Source of the DNA: SLDF01 sp964537925
Lineage (GTDB): Bacteria > Bacteroidota > Bacteroidia > Chitinophagales > Saprospiraceae
Reading direction: 5' to 3'
Length of the DNA: 64,000 nucleotides
Assembly (NCBI GenBank): GCA_964537925.1
Contig: CAZICV010000001.1
Location: 310,001 to 374,000 of the forward strand
The notes beneath the pieces were generated by a model. It did no database searches and had not been told where the DNA came from. It saw only the letters and a program-made list of their open reading frames with translations. Positions 58,354 to 64,000 of this stretch are shown here, one piece after another. The translations under genes and the position numbers were made by a program. Positions within the stretch are counted from its first letter, which is position 1. Each line of letters opens with the position of its first letter.

Positions 58354-58740
58354 TTACTGCAAAATACGGTACTGCTTCAGGTTATCGAATATACTCCTGT
58401 CATCCACTTTCAGGATCTGGGCCCTGATCCGGTGGCAGGTACTTATTATATCGGGTGGACTATGCTGGATGATCTTCAGTACATTGCCTCCCGCTTTCCG
58501 GGCCTCCATACTTGCTTCTTCGATTACCCTGTCCCAGTCACAGCTCGTAGAAAATCCGCTGTCGCCTATAGCGATCGTACCTACTTCCACTACATCCTGC
58601 GGTATGATGGCCGTGCGGCTAACCACGATGAGCTCCTCCCGGTAGTCGAGGGGAGCATGAGACCGGGTTATATTCGTCCTGATCCTGGGTGAACAGGCAA
58701 TCGTTGCAACCGCTGCCAGCACAAGCAATATGTTTTTCAT
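58354..58740 (-). CDS. Small lipoprotein, unknown
   Basis: 128 residues; signal with lipobox VATIAC (Cys16). The mature part, with VVEVGTIAIGDSGFSTSCDWDRVIEEASMEARKAGGNVLKIIQHSPPDIISTCHRIRAQIL, resembles the YbjQ/lipoprotein-type small alpha/beta domain seen in several Bacteroidota proteins. It has two cysteines in the mature domain. Function unknown. 73 nt upstream of the barrel gene on the same strand. Confidence 0.7.
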   Translation of the reverse strand: MKNILLVLAAVATIACSPRIRTNITRSHAPLDYREELIVVSRTAIIPQDVVEVGTIAIGDSGFSTSCDWDRVIEEASMEARKAGGNVLKIIQHSPPDIISTCHRIRAQILKVDDRSIFDNLKQYRILQ

Positions 58741-58892
58741 CCGACAAAGATAAAACTCCCGGCAATTGTATCCATTCCTTCAAACCACCTGGTAAAACCG
58801 GAGAAACACCCTTGTTACCCGCTGGTCACACTGCCACGAATCCGGACAGCCCCACTCAATTAAATTTTTTTCTGTCCTGTCGATGACGGATG

Positions 58893-58923
58893 TTGCAAAA
58901 ATGAACACTGTTCATTTAATTTG
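58893..58923 (+). promoter_or_regulatory. TetR-controlled promoter
   Basis: TTG (58893-58895) and a -7 box TTAATTTG (58916-58923) with 20-nt spacing. A perfect dyad ATGAACA-c-TGTTCAT (58901-58915) sits exactly between them. This is the ideal place for repression by the TetR protein encoded next. Confidence 0.78.
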
Positions 58924-58940
58924 CATCGTAAATATTGTAA

Positions 58941-59570
58941 ATGGGAATCAGCGAACGTAAAGAAAGAGAAAAAGAAAAGCTCCACGAACAGATACTGGAC
59001 GGGGCTATGGAGATCTTCCTCAATGAAGGGTACGAGAAAACATCGATCCGCAAGATCGCGGACAAGGTAGAATACAGCCCGGCTACGATCTATCTCTACT
59101 TCAAGGACAAGGACGAGATCTTCCACGAATTGCACAGCAGGGCCTTCGAAGCGCTGTTCATCACCTTGAACCAGGCCGCCGCGACCGCGCCTGAACCATC
59201 CGACCGGCTGCGCATACTCGGGCATACCTACATACAGTTTGCCATTGAGAACCCGGAGCTGTATGACCTGATGTTCATACTCAACGAACCGATGAAAGCG
59301 CTGGAAAACGATCCATGCTGGGACGAGGGCTTTGCCACATTCGATTTCCTGAAGGCCCTTGTACAGGAAGCGCAGGATAAGGGTCAGCTTCGCTCGGGCA
59401 ACGTAGAGACGACTTCGGTCAGCCTGTGGGCCCATGTGCATGGTCTGGCCTCCCTGATGATCCGCCAGCGCTTCAAAATGTTCCCCGAAGACCAGGTAAC
59501 CAGTATCATCACAGCCAGCCTCGAAGAGATGTTTACCAACTTCAGCATCTCCGCGCCCGCAGAGCATTAA
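58941..59570 (+). CDS. TetR-family repressor of the RND operon
   Basis: 209 residues. N-terminal helix-turn-helix (about 15-65: LHEQILDGAMEIFLNEGYEKTSIRKIADKVEYSPATIYLYFKDKDEIFHEL) and an all-helical ligand domain with a TetR_C-like end (VETTSVSLWAHVHGLASLMIRQRFK). It would bind the dyad 58901-58915 and repress the whole operon until a drug or toxic ligand binds. 31 nt upstream of the TolC-type gene; first gene of the operon. Confidence 0.93.
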   Translation: MGISERKEREKEKLHEQILDGAMEIFLNEGYEKTSIRKIADKVEYSPATIYLYFKDKDEIFHELHSRAFEALFITLNQAAATAPEPSDRLRILGHTYIQFAIENPELYDLMFILNEPMKALENDPCWDEGFATFDFLKALVQEAQDKGQLRSGNVETTSVSLWAHVHGLASLMIRQRFKMFPEDQVTSIITASLEEMFTNFSISAPAEH

Positions 59571-59601
59571 ACTCAACGGACAATCATCTAATCCACAGTA
59601 T

Positions 59602-60942
59602 ATGAGACCGTCATCAATCGTCTTTCTGCTCACCTTGTGCAGCACCTGGGCTGCAAATGCCCAGACTGCGGTACTGGACGAATATATCCTCCGGGCTCTC
59701 GGTGAACATCCCGGCCTGCTGGCAGAACAATACCTCCTGCAAAAACAACAGGCAGTTGAAGCCGAAGCAGGTAAACTGGCCTACCCTACCGTGTCCGCAG
59801 GCGGCACTTACACGCTGGCTGCAGGCGGCCGGAGTATCGACCTGCCCATCGGCGACCTGCTCAATCCAGTGTACCGTACACTCAATGAAATCACGATGAC
59901 ACCGGCATTCCCTCAGCTGGATAATGTAAAAGAGCAATTCCTGCCCAACAACTTCTACGATCTCCGTGTCCGCATACAGCAGCCGATCCTGAATGCCGAC
60001 ATCCGCCTGAAACGCGAAGTGGAACAAGATCGTACTGAACTGCAATCGCTTGTACTCCGGGTCAGGCAGAGAGATATCGTACGCGACGTCAAATTCGCCT
60101 ACTTCCAGTACCTGCAGGCCACAGAGGCCCTGGAGATCTACGAACAAGCGGCAGGCCTGCTCAGGGAAAGCCATCGTGTGACGGAAAGCTTGCTCAGGAA
60201 CGGGAAAGCCAACAGGACAGCACTGCTCCGGATCGAAGGAGAAGAGGCTATGCTCCGCGCCCAGGTAGCAGAGGCCCGCCAGCAACAAAAAAATGCTGCA
60301 GCAGCTTTCAACACCTTGCTGCGGCTGCGGGAAGATACTCCCGTACAGGTAGATCCGCGATTCATGGAAACCCCATCGTACCCAACTGGCCCGGATGCAG
60401 CTGCACGTGAAGAACTTATGCAGCTCGATGTACTGTACGATATACAGGAGAAAGTGCTAAACCGTGAAAACCGTTTCAGGCGGCCTCAGCTCGGCGCACA
60501 GCTTGACCTGGGTTCCCAAAACTTCAACTTCGGATGGGGTGGTTATGCGCTGCTGGGTATCTCCGTAGATATGCCGCTCTGGGATGGTGGACGGCATAGC
60601 AAGCGGCAGCAGCAGGCCCAGCTCGATCTGCAGGCTACGACTGCCCGCAGAGAAGAAGCTCTCATGAACCTCTCCCTCCAGCAGTCCGTATCCGCCGGCA
60701 ATCTCCAATCCGCAATAGAAGTGTATGACAACTATGCCCCTCAACTGACCGGCGCCCAAAGGGTATATACGGATACCGAGCGCGCCTACCGGGAAGGTGT
60801 GGTCAGCTATATAGAACTGCTGGATGCCCGGACCCAACTGACCCGGCTGGAGATCCAGGCTTCGATCTCACGATTCCGGATCTGGCAACGCCAGGCCGAA
60901 CTGGAACGCGCTCAGGCTACCTATCCTCTTTCAGACCAATAA
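59602..60942 (+). CDS. TolC-family outer-membrane efflux protein
   Basis: 446 residues, the usual size. Signal peptide FLLTLCSTWAANAQ. Two internal repeats of long amphipathic helices and barrel strands typical of TolC/OEP: LRALGEHPGLLAEQYLLQKQQAVEAEAGKLAYPTVSAGG near the start and YREGVVSYIELLDARTQLTRLEIQASISRFRIWQRQAELERA at the end. It forms the trimeric exit duct for the RND pump encoded downstream. Confidence 0.93.
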   Translation: MRPSSIVFLLTLCSTWAANAQTAVLDEYILRALGEHPGLLAEQYLLQKQQAVEAEAGKLAYPTVSAGGTYTLAAGGRSIDLPIGDLLNPVYRTLNEITMTPAFPQLDNVKEQFLPNNFYDLRVRIQQPILNADIRLKREVEQDRTELQSLVLRVRQRDIVRDVKFAYFQYLQATEALEIYEQAAGLLRESHRVTESLLRNGKANRTALLRIEGEEAMLRAQVAEARQQQKNAAAAFNTLLRLREDTPVQVDPRFMETPSYPTGPDAAAREELMQLDVLYDIQEKVLNRENRFRRPQLGAQLDLGSQNFNFGWGGYALLGISVDMPLWDGGRHSKRQQQAQLDLQATTARREEALMNLSLQQSVSAGNLQSAIEVYDNYAPQLTGAQRVYTDTERAYREGVVSYIELLDARTQLTRLEIQASISRFRIWQRQAELERAQATYPLSDQ

Positions 60943-60957
60943 AAGATATACGATCCT

Positions 60958-62019
60958 ATGAAACAGAAATTCATCTTCCTGCTCTTGCTGTCAGGCCTGC
61001 TCCTGGAAGCCTGCGGGCCGGGCAAAAGCCGGACTGCAGCCACCACAGACAGTAGTGCACCTGCGTACGTGCTCGTGGAGACAACACCTGCCCGCCGCGA
61101 ACAGGCGGTCTTCCCCGTACTGAGTATCGGCATGATCCAATCATCTAATGAAGCCCGACCCTCCTTCAAAACAGGAGGTATCATAGCACGTACATACGCA
61201 AAGGCCGGGGACCAGGTCCGGGCGGGGCAACTGCTGGCTACCCTGCACCCGGATGAGATAGATGCACAGGTACAACAGGCCCGCGAAGGGCTCGAAAAAG
61301 CTAAAAGAGACCTGCAACGCGCCCGTAACCTGCATGCAGACAGCGTAGCGACGCTCGAACAGTTGCAAAATGCACAGACAGCAGAAGAAGTGGCTGCACG
61401 CACACTGGACATAGCAAGCTTCAACAGGCGCTACTCAGAAGTGCATGCTCCGATCAGCGGCAAGATCATACGCCAGTTGCTCCATGAGGGAGAAGTAGCA
61501 GGACCCGGCATGCCGGTATTCGCCATACTGGGCAACAACAACCAGGATTGGGTCGTAGCACTCCAACTGGCGGACCGGGACTGGTCAAAGCTGCAGATCG
61601 GCGACCAGGCGTCCGTACGGATCGATGCCTACCCGGGGCGCAGCTTCAGCGGCAGAATAAGCAAACTGGCTGCAGCAGCTACTCCCGGCAGCGGCACATT
61701 CGAAGTAGAGGTAAAACTGAGCGAGTATCCTGAAAGACTTGCGGCCGGGCTGGTAGCCAATGCCTCCGTCACCCCACGCAAAGGCGCCGATCAACTCATC
61801 ATCCCTGCCAGCGCCCTCGTGGCGCCCAACGGGCGCGACGCCTATGTCTATATAGTAGCTGAAGACAGCACCGCGATCCGAACGGCTGTACAACTCGGAG
61901 AGCTGTTCAACGATCGTGTGGTCATACTGGCCGGTCTCAGGGAAGGCCAGCAAGTGGTCATTACAGGAGCTCCATATCTCAGACCAGGCCAGCCGGTCAG
62001 GGTAACCAATAACCAATAA
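60958..62019 (+). CDS. RND efflux periplasmic adaptor (MFP) lipoprotein
   Basis: 353 residues. Signal with lipobox LLLEAC (Cys near 19). Lipoyl and hairpin domains: GGIIARTYAKAGDQVRAGQLLATLHPDEIDAQVQQAREGLEKAKRDLQRA, then YSEVHAPISGKIIRQLLHEGEVAGPGMPVFAI and a beta-barrel with LQIGDQASVRIDAYPGRSFSGRISKLAAAATPGSGTFEVEV. It links the inner-membrane pump to the TolC duct. 15 nt after the TolC gene. Confidence 0.94.
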   Translation: MKQKFIFLLLLSGLLLEACGPGKSRTAATTDSSAPAYVLVETTPARREQAVFPVLSIGMIQSSNEARPSFKTGGIIARTYAKAGDQVRAGQLLATLHPDEIDAQVQQAREGLEKAKRDLQRARNLHADSVATLEQLQNAQTAEEVAARTLDIASFNRRYSEVHAPISGKIIRQLLHEGEVAGPGMPVFAILGNNNQDWVVALQLADRDWSKLQIGDQASVRIDAYPGRSFSGRISKLAAAATPGSGTFEVEVKLSEYPERLAAGLVANASVTPRKGADQLIIPASALVAPNGRDAYVYIVAEDSTAIRTAVQLGELFNDRVVILAGLREGQQVVITGAPYLRPGQPVRVTNNQ

Positions 62020-62031
62020 CCCAGCCTGCAC

Positions 62032-64000
62032 ATGAACATATCTTCTTTCTTCGTCAGAAACTACCAGTTTACCATCATCATATTCCTGATGGTCCTGGTG
62101 CTGGGCCTCAATGCGCTCTTCAATATGCCGCGCGGCGAAGACCCTCCGTTCGATGCCCCGATGTTCACGATCGTAGCCGTGTATCCAGGCACCAGCCCGG
62201 CGGATATGGAGGAGCTGGTAGCCGAGCCCCTGGAAGACCGGCTTTACGAACTCGACGATATCAAGAAGATCGTCACCACCTGCGGCGACGGTGTAGTGAT
62301 CATGCTGGTGGAGTTTACCTATGGCGTAGACCAGGACGCCAAGAACAACGAGGTCGTCCGGGAGGTCAACCGTATCCGGCCTGAACTGCCTGAGGGGCTG
62401 GTATCCCTCGAGACACAAAAAGCGGCCTCATCGGATGTGGTCATCCTCCAGACAGCACTGGTATCGGACCAGGCGAGCTATGCAGAACTGGAAGAACAGG
62501 CCAGGCTACTCAAGAAACAACTGGAAAAGATACGGAGCCTCAAGCGTATAGAAATACAGGCCTGTCCCGAGGAGCGTGTACAGATCCAGCTGGACCTGGA
62601 GAAGATGGCACGGAAGGGGATCTCTCCCGGCCAGGTAATGAGCGCCATACAGGCAGCCAATATCAATATACCTGGTGGCAGCCTGGACATCAGTACCAAA
62701 CGCTACAACATCAAGACGTCCAGCGACCTGGAGAATATGGATATGCTCCGGCAAGTGATCGTAGCAGCAGATCCTTCAGGAGGAGTGGTACGTCTTTCCG
62801 AGATTGCTTTCATCCGTCTCGAGGAAGAAGACGCGGCACACATCGCACGCTTCAACGGCAGACGCGCCATATGGGTTAATTCGACGCTCAAAGACAGAAA
62901 GAATATCATCGAAACAAGGGAAGCCATGGCGCCTGTGCTTGAGGCTTTTGAAGCCGGACTTCCGGATAACATAGAGATGGAGGCCAGTTTTGACCAGGCA
63001 CAGAATGTATCCAGGAGGCTACAGGGCCTGGGTAGGGATTTTATGATCGCCGTTTGCCTTGTATTGCTCACGTTGGTACCCCTGGGATGGCGCGCCTCAC
63101 TGGTGGTCATGATATCCATACCGCTTTCTCTGTCCATAGGTCTGGCCTTGCTGGATGCTCTTGGCTTTACGCTCAACCAGCTCAGTATCGTGGGTATGGT
63201 GGTCTCACTGGGGTTGTTGGTAGACGACAGCATCGTCATTGTAGAAAACATAGAGCGGTTCCTGCGTATGGGCTATACCCGCGCCCAGGCTTCCATACTG
63301 GCTACGAAGCAGCTGGGTGTGGCCGTGATCGGCTGCACGGCCACCCTCATACTGGCCTTCCTGCCGCTGGCATTCATGCCGGCAGCTTCGGGCGATTTCA
63401 TCCGCAGTATGCCGATGGCTGTGATCCTTACGGTTACTGCCTCGCTTTTTGTAGCGCTCACGATCATACCTTTCTTATCCAGCCTGATCCTCAAGCCGCA
63501 TGAAGTCTCTGAAGGCAATTTCTTCTTCAGGGCCTTCAAACAATACATCAACAAGCCCTACCAGCGGATACTGGTAGCCACCATGAAACGGCCGGTCACT
63601 ACTCTCCTCTTTATGACCGCACTTTTCCTGTCCAGCCTGCTGCTGATCCCGGGTATCGGTTTCAGCCTGTTCCCGGCTTCGGAGAAGCCTATGTTCGTCA
63701 TAGACCTGGAGACGCCCAAAGGCACGAGTATCGATGAAACCGACCGTATCGCCCGGATAGTCGAAGAGCGGGTAATGCGGCAAAAAGGTGTCGCCAGTGT
63801 AAGCGCCAATGTAGGCAAGGGCAACCCACGTGTCTATTACAATGAGTTCCAACGGGAGCAATCACCCAACTTTTCCCAGTTGTTTGTACAGATGGATCCC
63901 TCGTACCACGTACCCCAGATCGTAGCGACACTGGATACACTGAGAAAGGACCTGCAGCAGATCCCCGGAGCGCGGATTGAAGTGAAACAGTTCCAACAGG
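62032..64000 (+). CDS. RND efflux permease, N-terminal two-thirds (cut by window end)
   Basis: About 656 residues are visible with no stop before the window end; full-length family members have about 1020-1050. The start MNISSFFVRNYQFTIIIFLMVLVLGLNALFNMPRGEDPP is typical of the first helix of AcrB-type pumps. TM4 carries the proton-relay pair in GLLVDDSIVIVENIERFL; porter domains surround VAVYPGTSPADMEELVAEPLE and the central region of N-terminal half. Inner-membrane drug/proton antiporter of the HAE-type; substrate unknown. 12 nt after the adaptor gene. Confidence 0.95.
   Translation, partial: MNISSFFVRNYQFTIIIFLMVLVLGLNALFNMPRGEDPPFDAPMFTIVAVYPGTSPADMEELVAEPLEDRLYELDDIKKIVTTCGDGVVIMLVEFTYGVDQDAKNNEVVREVNRIRPELPEGLVSLETQKAASSDVVILQTALVSDQASYAELEEQARLLKKQLEKIRSLKRIEIQACPEERVQIQLDLEKMARKGISPGQVMSAIQAANINIPGGSLDISTKRYNIKTSSDLENMDMLRQVIVAADPSGGVVRLSEIAFIRLEEEDAAHIARFNGRRAIWVNSTLKDRKNIIETREAMAPVLEAFEAGLPDNIEMEASFDQAQNVSRRLQGLGRDFMIAVCLVLLTLVPLGWRASLVVMISIPLSLSIGLALLDALGFTLNQLSIVGMVVSLGLLVDDSIVIVENIERFLRMGYTRAQASILATKQLGVAVIGCTATLILAFLPLAFMPAASGDFIRSMPMAVILTVTASLFVALTIIPFLSSLILKPHEVSEGNFFFRAFKQYINKPYQRILVATMKRPVTTLLFMTALFLSSLLLIPGIGFSLFPASEKPMFVIDLETPKGTSIDETDRIARIVEERVMRQKGVASVSANVGKGNPRVYYNEFQREQSPNFSQLFVQMDPSYHVPQIVATLDTLRKDLQQIPGARIEVKQFQQ

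Overview
The window is chromosomal DNA of a member of the Bacteroidota, most likely a relatively GC-rich member of the Chitinophagales. Three things point there. Promoter-like sites fit the phylum's consensus (TTG near -33, TAnnTTTG near -7). Start codons generally lack purine-rich ribosome binding sites. Several gene blocks are typical of the phylum: dut / TPR protein / DUF4292 lipoprotein / EnvC-like protein / hflX, acpP-fabF-rnc, and dapA / DUF6913 / accA. I see no prophage, CRISPR array, rRNA or intact insertion sequence.

Layout. 1-13.9 kb is housekeeping: hflX (cut by the window start), an EnvC-like protein, DUF4292, TPR, dut and pyk on the minus strand; acpP, fabF, rnc, a SWIM-protein-like orphan and a YdjM-type membrane protein on plus; then dapA, DUF6913 and accA on minus. 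14.1-18.7 kb is a plastic locus. tRNA-Asp is followed by a 392-bp tandem array in which each unit holds a terminator, a GIY-YIG nuclease gene and a decayed piece of tRNA-Asp. An assembly gap (N run) sits inside the array, a hipBA module interrupts it, and a DUF4143 ATPase behind a 33-bp-period repeat follows. 18.9-22.5 kb has an ArsR-led operon (SRPBCC-VOC fusion, DoxX-like protein), an AlkZ-type glycosylase and a HAD phosphatase. 22.6-27.1 kb is a transport block: a CPA1 antiporter, a bestrophin channel and an LCIB-type carbonic anhydrase, then two small membrane proteins.

27.2-32.5 kb holds three small proteins on minus, two of them DUF1842-like, with duplicated upstream regions. They lie next to a plus-strand lipoprotein / membrane protein / NarX-NarL type two-component operon and a nucleotidyltransferase whose HEPN partner survives only as a remnant. 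32.5-39.5 kb is mixed: lipoprotein, DUF6624, DUF3817, a YpdA-type reductase, an ECF sigma / anti-sigma pair, SRPBCC-GyrI and a double VOC protein. 39.5-41.9 kb is gene-poor, with a small regulator cassette and two decayed genes. 41.9-44.6 kb is a sulfur module (TauE exporter, persulfide dioxygenase-rhodanese, rhodanese lipoprotein).

45.5-46.3 kb has tRNA-Val and tRNA-Pro, with the space between them filled by a four-helix-bundle gene bounded by inverted GTGTGA-rich repeats. 49.2-52.8 kb is a copper module (two-domain HMA protein, CopA, AraC regulator with a metal-binding N-terminus). 52.9-53.6 kb is a higBA-type toxin-antitoxin pair, and 54.3-56.0 kb is an operon of thioredoxin-like protein, MarR regulator and PLP-homeostasis protein. 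58.9-64 kb is a TetR-controlled RND efflux operon that runs off the window end.

The observations I rate highest are the bestrophin / LCIB carbonic anhydrase pair, which parallels the algal bicarbonate-handling machinery, and the tRNA-derived GIY-YIG tandem array with hipBA inserted in it. All functions are read from sequence patterns; no database search was run.
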